DNA from: Pelomicrobium sp036803785
GTDB taxonomy: Bacteria; Pseudomonadota; Gammaproteobacteria; Burkholderiales; UBA6910
Length of the DNA: 51,952 nt
NCBI RefSeq assembly: GCF_036803785.1
Contig: NZ_DAIRTR010000003.1
Location: forward strand, 1-51,952
Reading direction: 5' to 3'
Shown: one piece after another, positions 8,088-19,811 of the stretch
Layout: each line of letters begins with the position of its first letter
Position numbering within the stretch: position 1 is the first letter of the stretch
Program-made: the position numbers and the translations under genes
Notes under the pieces: model-generated
Databases searched by the model: none
Told to the model about the DNA's origin: nothing
The model's input: the letters and a program-made list of their open reading frames with translations, nothing else

Positions 8088-9015
8088 GCGCCGACATTTT
8101 TTCTCGAGGTGTAGGCCGATGTCCCAGCAACGGGGCGCCGTCAGCGTTCCACGCCCGATGAGGACCGAAGAGACGGGGTTACATACCCTGGCGATCCGCT
8201 GGTTCGGCGCTGGCGCGGCGAAACCGGGAGACGCCTACGGCGCGCCCGGACAGGGAAGCAGCGGGGCGATCAGCGCAGCCACGGTGGTCATCCTGGTGGC
8301 GCTGTGGGTCCTGGTGACCAACACGGGTTGGGTAAAACCCCTGTTCCTGCCCTCTCCCCAAGCCGTGTTTCAGAAGTTTGTCACGGTCAGCACAGAAGGA
8401 TTTGCCAACTCGACGCTCCTGGAACACACGGTCACTAGCCTGTCCCGAGTGTTTGGCGCGTTCCTGCTCGCTTGCGTCACGGCAATTCCTATCGGTGTGC
8501 TCATGGGGGTGAACCGGGTGGTGCGAGGCATCTTCGACCCTCCCATTGAGTTTTACCGGCCCCTACCTCCCCTGGCTTACTTGCCCCTGGTGGTGATCTG
8601 GTTTGGCATCGGAGAGTTCTCCAAGGTGTTCCTCATCTACCTGGCGATTTTCGCCCCCATGGCCATCGCCGCGCGCGCTGGGGTCCGCTCGGTGTCCATC
8701 GAGCAGATCCACGCCGCCTATTCCATGGGGGCAACGCGGCTTCAGGTCATCCGCTTTGTCATTCTCAAGGCCGCCCTGCCGGAGATCTTCACCGGCATGC
8801 GCATCGGCATCGGCGTGGGCTGGACGACCCTGGTGGCCGCGGAGATGGTGGCCGCCACCCGAGGACTGGGCTTCATGGTGCTCAATGCGGCCGAGTTCCT
8901 GGCGAGCGACGTGGTCATCATGGGGATCATCGTGATTGGATTCTTTGCCATCGCCTTCGATCTGCTGATGCGCTACCTGGAGCGGGTGCTGGCGCCGTGG
9001 AAGGGGAAAATGTAG
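8080..9015 (+). CDS. tauC: Taurine ABC transporter, permease
   Basis: 311 residues from ATG 8080, a start backed by the ribosome site AGGAGGTGG 5 bases upstream and overlapping the end of tauB. A later ATG at 8119 is possible. After a polar leader of about 60 residues come the first membrane segment (TVVILVALWVLV) and a BPD_transp_1 domain with five further hydrophobic stretches. The cytoplasmic EAA loop is AAYSMGATRLQVIRFVILKAALPEIF. The leader is longer than in E. coli TauC. It completes the importer with TauA and TauB and is the last gene of the plus-strand taurine unit. Confidence 0.88.
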   Translation: MPRRRHFFSRCRPMSQQRGAVSVPRPMRTEETGLHTLAIRWFGAGAAKPGDAYGAPGQGSSGAISAATVVILVALWVLVTNTGWVKPLFLPSPQAVFQKFVTVSTEGFANSTLLEHTVTSLSRVFGAFLLACVTAIPIGVLMGVNRVVRGIFDPPIEFYRPLPPLAYLPLVVIWFGIGEFSKVFLIYLAIFAPMAIAARAGVRSVSIEQIHAAYSMGATRLQVIRFVILKAALPEIFTGMRIGIGVGWTTLVAAEMVAATRGLGFMVLNAAEFLASDVVIMGIIVIGFFAIAFDLLMRYLERVLAPWKGKM

Positions 9016-9298
9016 GGTGATTGAGGCGAAAGGAAGCTACCGCCTGGTGCTGCGCGGTACGTTGGTGCTCAGCCTCTCTCGGGGTGTGAGCGGTGCCATT
9101 ACGCTCAGGGCGACAAGGCACTGCCTTCAGCCCTAAGCGAGGAGGAGCCTCGGTATTTTTCGCAAGTCGCCTAATGGTCTTGCGCTGCTCCTTACCCGGG
9201 TATGGGCGTGCTCGCCGGCCTCGGACGGGAATGCGGCCGGAGATCTTTGGCGCTCTGGAGCGGCCGGTCTGCTTCGGCTGCGGCGGCCCTCACCCGGG
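9016..9298. other. Convergent intergenic region between tauC and malQ-treY
   Basis: 283 bases without a convincing gene. A frame of 39 codons begins at GTG 9017 immediately after tauC, but it has no family resemblance and I do not call it. The only structured element seen is the weak terminator-like hairpin at 9138-9160. Confidence 0.5.
9138..9160 (+). terminator. Weak candidate terminator for the tauC transcript
   Basis: CGAGG at 9138-9142 pairs with CCTCG at 9148-9152 around a 5-base loop and is followed by GGTATTTTT. The stem is only 5 base pairs, so termination would be inefficient. Confidence 0.3.
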
Positions 9299-12200
9299 CT
9301 AGCCAGGGACTAGCACCGCCCAGGGAATGGTCCTGAAGAGGTCGGATGCCGGCACGGAGGTGGTTGCTGACCCGTCGCCGGCGGTCACGCGTTCCCCGGT
9401 GAGCACGTTGAACCATTCTCCTGGGCCCGGCGTTTCCACCGCTGTGTCGGCCCACACCTCTCCCACAGGCTTCACTGTCATGGCGTTCAGCTTAGCGAAC
9501 CAGCGGGCCACCGCCACCGTGACCGTACTCTTGCCTTGGGCGCGGGCAAAAGCGACCACGTGATCAGCCCGGGGGCCCATGACCCGCAGGGGCAGATATT
9601 CGCCGCAGCGGAAAAGCGCCTCCCGCTCGCCGCGCAAGGCGAGGAGCTTCCAGGTGAAATAGAGCTTGAGCCGGCCGTCCTCGATGCTTTCGTAGAGCTC
9701 GGTCACGTAGTCGGCCAGGGCTGAGGGGTCGCCCGAGGCGGTCTGGCGAAGCTGGGCGAGCAGCCGGGCGCGATGCTCGTAATCCACCGGGCGGCGGTTG
9801 TCCGGGTCCACGAGGCTGAAGTCCCACAGCTCGTTTCCCTGATAGAGGTCGGGAACGCCGGGCACGGTGAACTTGAGCAGCACTTGCGTGAGGCTGTTGA
9901 GCAACCCGAGCCGCGCCACTTTGCGCTGGAAGGGGAGGAATTCTTCCAGGAACCGGTTGCCGGGGTCGGGCGAGAGCAGCGCTTCCACGAAGCCTAGGGT
10001 GGCCTCTTCGTACGCCGGATCCGGATTGATCCAGGAGGTATGGGCCTTGGCTTCCCGAATGGCCTTGAGCATAGCCCCTACGATGCGTTTCCGGAAGACG
10101 GCGAGGCTCGCTTGGTCCAGCGGCTCCAAGGGCCAGGCGCCGAGCAGGGTTTGATAGAGGAAATACTCGTCGTTCAGGCTCGGTGCCCGTGATGTGCCCA
10201 ACTTGGGCTTGTGGGGACGGTTGATGCGGTGCCAGCGCTGGACCTTGGCACGCCATTCGTCGGGAATCTCTGACAGAACGTGCAGCCGCGCTCGCACGTC
10301 TTCCGAGCGCTTGTTGTCATGGGTGGAGGTGGCGAGCAGGGTATGGGGCCAGCTCTTCTGCCGTTCCCGGTTGGCTCGGTGGAAGGCGAGGGGCGTGACC
10401 CCGAAGCGGCGCGGATCGCCACCCACTTCGTTTAAGGAGATGAGCCGGTTGTAGAGATAGAAGCTCGTGTCCTCCATGCCTTTGGCGGTCACGGGGGCGG
10501 TGTACTGCTGTAGTTTCATGGCGAAGGCCAGCACCTGCTGACGGTAGGCCTCGCTCTTGCCCTCGGCGATGGTGGTGAGCATGATCTCGCGCACGAAATC
10601 GAACACGCTCACGTCACCGGCGCGGGCGCGGCGCTTGGCAGCTTCTACCGCCTGATGGATGGCGCGGCGGTCGTCCTCGCGGGCGGCTCCATGGGCGATG
10701 TAAGTCCGGTACACGGGGAAGCAAGCCACGATCTCGCGCAGGGCGTAGCGCAAGTTGTTGAGCGTGAAGTCGCAGGTGTGGCGATCCGCCTCGGAGATGC
10801 GGTTGAGCTGATTGGCAAGGACGTTGAGTTCGCCCGCCAAAGCGGTGCGCATGATGAGCCGCTTCGCCTGATAGAGGATTTCCTCGTAGGAGTCGGACTT
10901 CCGAACGAAGGCGCGATAGAAGCGCTCTAGCCGCGGCCCCGCGGCAGGATCCAGGAGGAGCCCCCCCACCAGGTTCATGAAATCGTATCCCGTCGTGCCG
11001 TGCACGGGCCAGTCCTCAGGCAGGCGCTCGTCGCCCTGCAAGATCTTCTCTACCACCACGTAGGTGGAACGGAAGGGCGCCTGGCCCGGGGACTGTGCCG
11101 ACGGTGGCGGCACTTGGGCGCGGCGGTATTGCAGGCGGCGGAAGTATTCCGCCGGGTCGTATAGGCCGTCCGGATGGTCGATGCGTAATGCCTCCACTTT
11201 GCCTGCATTGAGCAGCTCCAGCACCCGGCGATGGGTGAACTCGAAGACCTCCGGATTCTCCATGCGCAATGCGGCGAGGTCGTTGATGTCGAAGAAGCGC
11301 CGATAATTGATCTCGTCGGAGGCGACCCGCCAGTAGGCGAGCCGGTAGGCCTGGGCTTCCAGCAGGGCATGCAGCGCGTCGAAGGACAGGGGATCCCCGG
11401 GCGTGCCGTTCAGCTCCTTCACCACTTCGTCGATGTACTGGGCGAGGTCGGGCGAGCGGCGCACGAGCTCCCCCAGGTGACGCTTATGGATCTCCTTGTC
11501 CCGCTGGCGCTCGGCGAGTTTGGCGGGATCGGTCTCGCGGCGCGCGGGCAGATGCTGGAAAGCAGTGGCGAGGCTTTTGAACTCCAGCGCATCGGGGTGC
11601 TCTGGACCCAGGCGGGCATCCAGCCGCTCGATGGCGTGCAGCAGGATGCGAGGATACTCCCGCGGATCCACGGGAAAGCGATGCTCGTAGTACCAAACGC
11701 TGAATTCCCCTCGCTGGGGGTCAAAGGCGAGCTTCAGCTCGCCCCGCTCCAGGATGATTCCGTACTGATCCCCCAGCACCGGCACCAGCACCTTGCCCTG
11801 GATTTCGTCCTTGACTGGTTCCCAGTCGATGTCGAACACGCCAGCGTGGACCGATGCCGGACCGTTTTCCAGCACGTCGAGCCAATAGGCATTGTCCGCC
11901 CCCAGCACGCCCATGTGGTTGGGCACCATGTCCAGGATCTGGCCCATGCCGTGGGCTTTGAGGGCTGCGACGAAGCGCTCGAAATCTTCCTCGGAGCCGA
12001 TCTCCGGGTTGAGGGCCGTGTGGTCGATGATGTCGTAGCCGTGGAGGCTTCCGGGACGGGCCTTGAGGTAAGGGGAGCAGTAAACGTGGGAGACCCCGAG
12101 CTGGGCGAGGTAGGGGACCAGCTCGGCGGCACGGGAGAAGGTGAACGCGCGGTTCAATTGCAAGCGATAGGTGGCCCGGGGGATGATGGGGGTCGCCTCG

Positions 12201-14437
12201 AGGCGCCCCGGAGCGGACGCTTCCTCCTTGGGCTGAACGCCCACCCCGCGGCTACGCCTCAGGCTCTCCGCCAGAGCGGTGAAACGCGGGTCGCCCCCCC
12301 ATTCCTCCAGGTTCAACGGGAGCTTGCGCTGCCAGTTGGGATACTGGTCGGTGGTTCCCGGCAGGTTCACCTGCTCGAGCTGGCCCAGCACGTCCTCCAT
12401 CTGGACCATCATGATCTTGGCCGGGCTGCGCGCCAGGTAGGCGTGGATCGCGAGCATGAGCTCGGGGGTCATCTCAGGCGCCGAAATGGGATGAAGGCTC
12501 ATGCCGGCGGGCAGCAATCCCTCTTGCTCCAGGGCCCAAAGGAGCCGGGCCCGATCCTCGGAGCGCTCCACGATCTGCTTGGCCCGTACTTCCTCGTTGG
12601 GGTAGAGCTTCAGGCTCGCCCGCAGATCCAGGTCGTGGCCGAGCCAATAGCTCTTCAATGTCGGCAGATCATGGGTGCTCACGGCAACTAGCGCCTGAGT
12701 CGGGTATGCTTGAGGCGGCTTAAAGCTACCGTCGCTTTCCTTCTCGAACAGGAGCAGCCGGTACGAAAGCACCCCCAGGGATCCGAGGCCTGCGCGCACC
12801 TCGTCGGGCACCGTGCCCAGATCCTCTCCCACTACCAGGCAGCGGTTGCGTTGGCTCTCCAGCGCTAGGATGCCCAGCAGGTCCCGGAAGGGATAGTAGA
12901 CGTAGCAGCCTTGCGCGGGCTCGCTTCCCGCCGGCACCCAGAACAGGCGCAGCAGTCCCATCACGTGGTCGATGCGCAGGGCTCCGGCATGGCGCATGTT
13001 GGCGCGCAGCATGGCGATGAAAGGAGCATAGGCGGTTTCCTCCAGCCGCTCTGGGATGAGGGGCGGGAGCCCCCAGTTTTGGCCGTGGAGGTTAAAGTCA
13101 TCCGGCGGCGCGCCGATGCTGACTTCGAGGGCATACAGCGTCTGCCACGCCCACGCCTCGGCGCCGGCCCGGTCCACGGACACGGCCAAATCCTGGTACA
13201 GGCCGACGCCCAGCCCCATCTCCCAGGAGCGCTTTCCGCAGGCGGCAAGCTGCTCCTCGCACAGCCACTGCAGCCAGGCGTGATACTCGATGCGGTCGTG
13301 ATGGGCCCGAATGAAGCGTTTTACTGCCGGGGCCAAGGGGTCGCGGTAGTCCTCGGACCACACGGGCCAACCCCATAGGCCGGGATCCTGGGCGTGAAGG
13401 TGCTCTTGGAGGGCGTGATAGACGGCAAAACGTTCTAAGGCGTCCCCCTGGGCCTGGCAGTACTGCTGGAACGCTCTGGCCCGTGCCGTGCCGGCGGCCA
13501 GGTGCTGCTCGCGGAAATGGGCAAACATCCGCGCCAGTACCGAAAGTTTGGCTTCGGCGACCCCGGCGTAGTCCACCAGCTCCGCCGCCCGCAGCGCGCG
13601 CAGCCGGGCCTGGAACTGGGGATCGGCCACGAGCTCCCGGGCCTCCACACACTCGGCGAATTCCGGCACCGCTTCCACGTCCAGGTAGAGCACGTTCAGG
13701 AATTGTCGGCTTGAGGGGCTGTAGGGGCTCTTGTGTTGGGGGTTGTGGGGAAACAGCGCGTGCAGGGGATTCAACCCCACGATGCCGGCCCCTGCACGGC
13801 CGGCGATCTCCACCGCGTTGCGCAGGTCAGTGAAGTCGCCGATACCCCAGTTGCGCGCGCTGCGCAGGGCGTAGAGCTGAAGCGCTGGGCCCCACACCCG
13901 GCCCTCTCCCGCCAAGGCGGGGGGTGTATAGCAGCGGTCGGGCACGACGATGAGGCTCGTTGCCGCCTCCTCTTCGCCCTCAGGACCCTGAACCGCGAAG
14001 CGGTGATAGCCAAGGGGCAGCCGGTCGTGCCACTGAAACGCGACCTCCACGAAAGGCCTCCCGTCCACCTCCCGGCGGGCGCGCTGCTCGAGCTCTTCGG
14101 GCTGGAATTCGCCGCGTCTTGTCTCGCCCTTCTCCAGGGTGAGGGTCCAGCGATGGAGGCGAGCGGCGAGACTCTCTGGGCAGCGATAGAGGATCACATA
14201 GGGCGGCGCCGACTGGCGCACCACCGTGGCCGGGGCGAGCCCCCTGCGCCAGGACCGTTCTTGCCGCTCCTTGAGGGCGGCAGGCACCTCAGCCGGATCC
14301 CGGACGACGCCCATGGCGCGCAGCAGGGCGAGACGCGTCGCATCGGAGACGCGGTGGGGCTTGCCCCAGATATCGGTGTACTCGGCGCCGATGCCGAGGA
14401 GGTGGCAGAGCTGCTCGAGAGCGTGGGAATCGGTCAT
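9299..14437 (-). CDS. malQ-treY: Fusion of 4-alpha-glucanotransferase (MalQ) and maltooligosyl trehalose synthase (TreY)
   Basis: 1712 residues with two complete enzymes. Residues 1 to about 720 are a GH77 amylomaltase: WGIGDFTDLRNAVEIA, nucleophile in LRIDHVMGLLR (about 487), acid/base in VVGEDLGTVP (about 538), and VSTHDLPTLKSYW. A short linker rich in Glu, Ala and Pro follows. From about 750, beginning PRATYRLQLNRAFTF, comes a GH13 TreY with ILDMVPNHMGV (about 835), LRIDHPDGLYD (about 1085) and STHDNKRSEDVRAR (about 1375). MalQ transfers glucan chains; TreY converts the reducing end of maltodextrin to a trehalosyl unit. Separate MalQ and TreY are about 700 and 900 residues. The start ATG 14437 overlaps the treZ stop as ATGA. 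It is the last gene of the operon; no clear terminator follows. Confidence 0.9.
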   Translation of the reverse strand: MTDSHALEQLCHLLGIGAEYTDIWGKPHRVSDATRLALLRAMGVVRDPAEVPAALKERQERSWRRGLAPATVVRQSAPPYVILYRCPESLAARLHRWTLTLEKGETRRGEFQPEELEQRARREVDGRPFVEVAFQWHDRLPLGYHRFAVQGPEGEEEAATSLIVVPDRCYTPPALAGEGRVWGPALQLYALRSARNWGIGDFTDLRNAVEIAGRAGAGIVGLNPLHALFPHNPQHKSPYSPSSRQFLNVLYLDVEAVPEFAECVEARELVADPQFQARLRALRAAELVDYAGVAEAKLSVLARMFAHFREQHLAAGTARARAFQQYCQAQGDALERFAVYHALQEHLHAQDPGLWGWPVWSEDYRDPLAPAVKRFIRAHHDRIEYHAWLQWLCEEQLAACGKRSWEMGLGVGLYQDLAVSVDRAGAEAWAWQTLYALEVSIGAPPDDFNLHGQNWGLPPLIPERLEETAYAPFIAMLRANMRHAGALRIDHVMGLLRLFWVPAGSEPAQGCYVYYPFRDLLGILALESQRNRCLVVGEDLGTVPDEVRAGLGSLGVLSYRLLLFEKESDGSFKPPQAYPTQALVAVSTHDLPTLKSYWLGHDLDLRASLKLYPNEEVRAKQIVERSEDRARLLWALEQEGLLPAGMSLHPISAPEMTPELMLAIHAYLARSPAKIMMVQMEDVLGQLEQVNLPGTTDQYPNWQRKLPLNLEEWGGDPRFTALAESLRRSRGVGVQPKEEASAPGRLEATPIIPRATYRLQLNRAFTFSRAAELVPYLAQLGVSHVYCSPYLKARPGSLHGYDIIDHTALNPEIGSEEDFERFVAALKAHGMGQILDMVPNHMGVLGADNAYWLDVLENGPASVHAGVFDIDWEPVKDEIQGKVLVPVLGDQYGIILERGELKLAFDPQRGEFSVWYYEHRFPVDPREYPRILLHAIERLDARLGPEHPDALEFKSLATAFQHLPARRETDPAKLAERQRDKEIHKRHLGELVRRSPDLAQYIDEVVKELNGTPGDPLSFDALHALLEAQAYRLAYWRVASDEINYRRFFDINDLAALRMENPEVFEFTHRRVLELLNAGKVEALRIDHPDGLYDPAEYFRRLQYRRAQVPPPSAQSPGQAPFRSTYVVVEKILQGDERLPEDWPVHGTTGYDFMNLVGGLLLDPAAGPRLERFYRAFVRKSDSYEEILYQAKRLIMRTALAGELNVLANQLNRISEADRHTCDFTLNNLRYALREIVACFPVYRTYIAHGAAREDDRRAIHQAVEAAKRRARAGDVSVFDFVREIMLTTIAEGKSEAYRQQVLAFAMKLQQYTAPVTAKGMEDTSFYLYNRLISLNEVGGDPRRFGVTPLAFHRANRERQKSWPHTLLATSTHDNKRSEDVRARLHVLSEIPDEWRAKVQRWHRINRPHKPKLGTSRAPSLNDEYFLYQTLLGAWPLEPLDQASLAVFRKRIVGAMLKAIREAKAHTSWINPDPAYEEATLGFVEALLSPDPGNRFLEEFLPFQRKVARLGLLNSLTQVLLKFTVPGVPDLYQGNELWDFSLVDPDNRRPVDYEHRARLLAQLRQTASGDPSALADYVTELYESIEDGRLKLYFTWKLLALRGEREALFRCGEYLPLRVMGPRADHVVAFARAQGKSTVTVAVARWFAKLNAMTVKPVGEVWADTAVETPGPGEWFNVLTGERVTAGDGSATTSVPASDLFRTIPWAVLVPG

Positions 14438-16271
14438 GTCGCTCCACCAGAAGTGTCGAGAAACCAGACGGCGCAGGCGGCGGGCAGGCGGCCGGCGGAC
14501 AGCTCGGTGCAGGCGTCCTCGGGCTCGGCGAAGAAGGGCGCATCCTTAGGCGGTGCGCCGATCGCCACCGGCTGAGACCCGAGGTTGAGCCACAGGACGA
14601 GTAGGCTCGCGTCCCCGAGCCGCCAGCGGGCGGTGAGCGCCCCCTCGGCCAGCACCTGAGAGACGCCTGCGCGCCCCGCCATGCCGGCGAGTCGCGGCAC
14701 GATATGGTCGCGGCGCAGCCCCAGCAGGCGCCGGTACAGGGCGAGCCAGCGGTCATGGGGTGCCCGCTGCCGGCAGCTCCAATCGAGCTTGCTGCGGGCG
14801 AAGGTTTCTTCAGCATTGGGATCCGGAATCTCCTTCTGGGCCTGCGGGTCGGCGAAGCGGGCGAAGCGAGCGAACTCCCGCCGCCGCCCCTGGGTGACGG
14901 CCGCTGCTAGGTCCGGCCCGAAATCGCAGAAGAAAAGGAAGGGCGTTGCAGCCCCGAACTCTTCTCCCATGAACAACATGGGCGGGGAGGGCGCGAGCAG
15001 CCAGGCGGCGGTTGCGGCGCGCAAGGCCCCTTCCGGGGCGAGAGTCACCAGCCGTTCACCGAAGGCCCGATTGCCCACCTGGTCGTGGGTCTGGAGGAAG
15101 GAGACGAAGGCCCCGGGCGGCAGTTGGGCGCTGGGCTCTCCCCGGGGTTTGTGCTGGCGGTAGGGCGAGGGCTCGCCCTGGTAGGCGAAGCCCTCGGCGA
15201 GGCAGCGGCCCAGGTACCAGGTCGGCTTTTCCGCATAATCGGCGTAGTAGCCGTCCCTTTCCCCGGCAAGCAGCACATGGAAGGCGTGATGGATGTCGTC
15301 GTTCCACTGGGCGTCGTACCAGCGCGGGCGGCCGGAGGGCTCGCGCACCAGGTAGCGGGCCTGGTTCTTGTCGTTTTCCAGCACGAGGTGCACGTGGCGC
15401 TGTCTGCCTGGTCCGCGGCGCACGGCCTGCGCCAGCTCCTCCAGGATGTCCGGGCGCGAATCGTCGGCAATGGCGTGCACCGCGTCGAGGCGCAGCCCGT
15501 CCAGGTGGAATTCCTCGATCCAGTAGAGGGCGTTGTGGATGAAGAAGTCCCGTACCACGCGGCTGCCGGGGCCGTCGAAGTTGATGGCGGCGCCCCAGGG
15601 GGTCTGGTGACGCTCGGAGAAAAACGGTTTGGCGTACAGGTGCAGATAGTTGCCCTCGGGACCGAAGTGGTTGTACACCACGTCCAGCAGCACCATGAGG
15701 CCACGGGCGTGGGCCGCCGCCACCAGGCGCTTCAGATCCTCGGGACGGCCGTAGGCGGCGTCCGGCGCGAAAGGCAAGACACCGTCATAGCCCCAGTTGC
15801 GCCGGCCCGGGAAGTCCGCCACCGGCATGAGTTCCAGGCCGGTCACCCCCAGCCCGGCCAGGTGGTCGAGCCGGGCCTCCACGCCGGCGAAGGTTCCCTC
15901 CGGGGAAAAAGCCCCCACGTGCAGTTCGTAGAGCACCGCCTCTTCCCACGGCCGTCCGCACCAGGCCGCATCCGGCCAGTCGAAGGCCCGCGGGTCCACC
16001 ACTTCGCTCGCCCCATGTACATCGTCGGGGTTGAATCGGGACGCCGGATCGGGTACCCGCAACCCCCCGTCGATGCGCAGTCGGTAGCGGGTGCCGGGGG
16101 GCGCAGCGGTGGTGCGTTCGAACCATCCTTCCCCCAAGGGAGCCATGGCGAGGGGGGCGCCGGCACCTTCCAATTCCAGGTCCACCTCGCGGGCGGAAGG
16201 GGCCCACAAGCGGAAGCGGGTACGGCCGTCCTCCTCCACTTGGGCACCGAAAGGCATCGAGTGGGCTCGTC

Positions 16272-16275
<4 letters not shown>
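14434..16275 (-). CDS. treZ: Maltooligosyl trehalose trehalohydrolase
   Basis: 613 residues. TreZ cuts trehalose from the trehalosyl end that TreY makes. An N-terminal CBM48-like domain (FRLWAPSAREVDLELEG) is followed by a GH13_10 catalytic barrel: LDVVYNHFGPEGN (about 200), LRLDAVHAI with the nucleophile (about 263), LENDKNQ with the acid/base (about 297), QTHDQVGNR (about 397). ATG 16275 overlaps the glgX stop as ATGA and has AAAGGA upstream; the frame stays open further into glgX but that part is an out-of-frame shadow. Its own stop overlaps the malQ-treY start the same way, so translation of the three genes is probably coupled. Confidence 0.92.
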
Positions 16276-18407
<2,132 letters not shown>

Positions 18408-18460
18408 GGGCGTTCCTGTGTTCTGTCCTAAATTTCGTTGCGTTTCGGGCACCGAGCCCG

Positions 18461-18556
18461 GCCGCGCGCTCCGGAAGAGAGCGCGGCAGGATCGCTCCTG
18501 CCCGGATGGTTCACGAAGGCGGCTCCTCGTCCTGGGCGCCGGGGACGTCCGTCCCC
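18461..18556 (-). other. Two stem-loops in the glgC-glgX gap
   Basis: The 169-base gap between glgC and glgX is the longest inside the operon. One hairpin pairs 18461-18471 with 18477-18487 (10 of 11 positions, 5-base loop). A second pairs GGGGAC at 18541-18546 with GTCCCC at 18551-18556. Neither is followed by a T-run on the minus strand, so they look like RNA-stability or processing elements, not terminators. Confidence 0.4.
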
Positions 18557-18576
18557 TGCCGGGCCGGGGAGACCGG

Positions 18577-19806
18577 TCAGTAATAGCGTCGGGTATCGGC
18601 CCGGTGAGCGCCCTTGGGGATGACGACGATGCCCGATCCGGTCACGTGGAAGCGCTTTTTGTCTTCCTCCAGATCGTAGCCGATGCGCTCGCCCGGCCCG
18701 ATGACATTGTAACGGTCCACGATCACCCGTTTAAGCCGGGCCCCGGCGCGCACGATGGTGTAGTCCATCACGATGGAATCTTCAACCACCACGTCCTCCT
18801 CCAGCAAGACCTCCCGGCGCAGCACGGAATTGCGCACCGTGGCGTCCTTGATCAGGGAGCCGGCACCCACGTCGCAATTCTCTAAGGTAGCACGGGCGAT
18901 GGCCGCCACCGGTCCCTGATAGCCGCTGGAGAGGATCGGCCAGCGGGGGTTGAACAGGTTGAAGCGGGGCTCTATCCCGAGGGTGTCGCGATGGGCGGCG
19001 TAAAAGGCGTCGATGGTGCCCACGTCGCGCCAGTAAGCGGGCTCCTCATAGGAGCGCACGCCGGGCACCTTGTTCTTGGAAAAGTCATAGGCGAACACCC
19101 GGTGGCTGGCGATCAGCCGCGGGATCACGTCCCGGCCGAAATCTTTCTCTCCCAGACGCCGGGCTTCGTGCAGCGCTTCGATCAGCACCTGGGTATTGAA
19201 CAGGTAGTTACCCATAGAGGCGAAGGCCCGCTGCGGATCCGACGGCATGGACGGTGGCGAAGCTGGCTTTTCCACGAAGCCGATGATGCGCCCGCTGCGA
19301 TGGGCGTCGATGACACCGAAGGCGCAAGCCTCCCGGATGGGCACCGGCAGAGCCGCCACCGTGACGTCGGCTTCCCGCTCCAGGTGGAAGCGCGCCATCT
19401 GCCGTATGTCCATCCGGTAGACGTGATCGGCGCCGAACACCGCCACTAGATCGGGGGCATGGGGCTCGAGCAGATTGAGGTTCTGATAGACCGCGTCCGC
19501 CGTGCCCTGGAACCACTCCGGGCCCTCTCGCATTTGGGGCGGCACGATGGAGACGAACTGACCCGGAATGATGGGGGAGAGCACCCAGGCCCGGTGGATG
19601 TGTTCGATCAGGGATTGGGACTTGTACTGCACCAGCACGTAGATGGAATGGATCTCGGAGTTGATCAGGTTGGAGAGCACGAAGTCGACGATACGGTAGC
19701 GGCCGCCGAAGGGCACCGCCGGCTTGGACCGCTCCGCCGTCAGGGGAAAGAGGCGTGTTCCCTCGCCCCCCGCTAGCACCATCGCCAGAATTTTGGGCCC
19801 TGCCAT
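18577..19806 (-). CDS. glgC: Glucose-1-phosphate adenylyltransferase
   Basis: 409 residues. It makes ADP-glucose from glucose-1-phosphate and ATP. The nucleotidyltransferase motif LAGGEGTRLFPLTAERSKPA is near the N-terminus, the catalytic-aspartate region is FGADHVYRMD (about 126), and the sugar-phosphate site is in VEKPASPP. The C-terminal quarter is a left-handed beta-helix with repeated hydrophobic hexads (ENCDVGAGSLIKDATVRNSV). Start ATG 19806 has GGAGGG upstream and follows treS-mak by 5 bases. No glgA or glgM lies in the window, so the consumer of ADP-glucose is elsewhere. Confidence 0.92.
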   Translation of the reverse strand: MAGPKILAMVLAGGEGTRLFPLTAERSKPAVPFGGRYRIVDFVLSNLINSEIHSIYVLVQYKSQSLIEHIHRAWVLSPIIPGQFVSIVPPQMREGPEWFQGTADAVYQNLNLLEPHAPDLVAVFGADHVYRMDIRQMARFHLEREADVTVAALPVPIREACAFGVIDAHRSGRIIGFVEKPASPPSMPSDPQRAFASMGNYLFNTQVLIEALHEARRLGEKDFGRDVIPRLIASHRVFAYDFSKNKVPGVRSYEEPAYWRDVGTIDAFYAAHRDTLGIEPRFNLFNPRWPILSSGYQGPVAAIARATLENCDVGAGSLIKDATVRNSVLRREVLLEEDVVVEDSIVMDYTIVRAGARLKRVIVDRYNVIGPGERIGYDLEEDKKRFHVTGSGIVVIPKGAHRADTRRYY

Positions 19807-19811
19807 GGGAT

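Noticed and set aside
9017..9136. 39-codon frame starting with GTG just after tauC
   Set aside because: No recognisable similarity; the GTG is placed like a coupled start but nothing else supports it.
9093..9302. 69-codon frame between tauC and malQ-treY
   Set aside because: Arg/Gly-rich, no ribosome site, no domain, and it overlaps the end of malQ-treY.
11231..12691. 486-codon plus-strand frame inside malQ-treY
   Set aside because: Antisense shadow; high-GC genes produce long open frames on the opposite strand.
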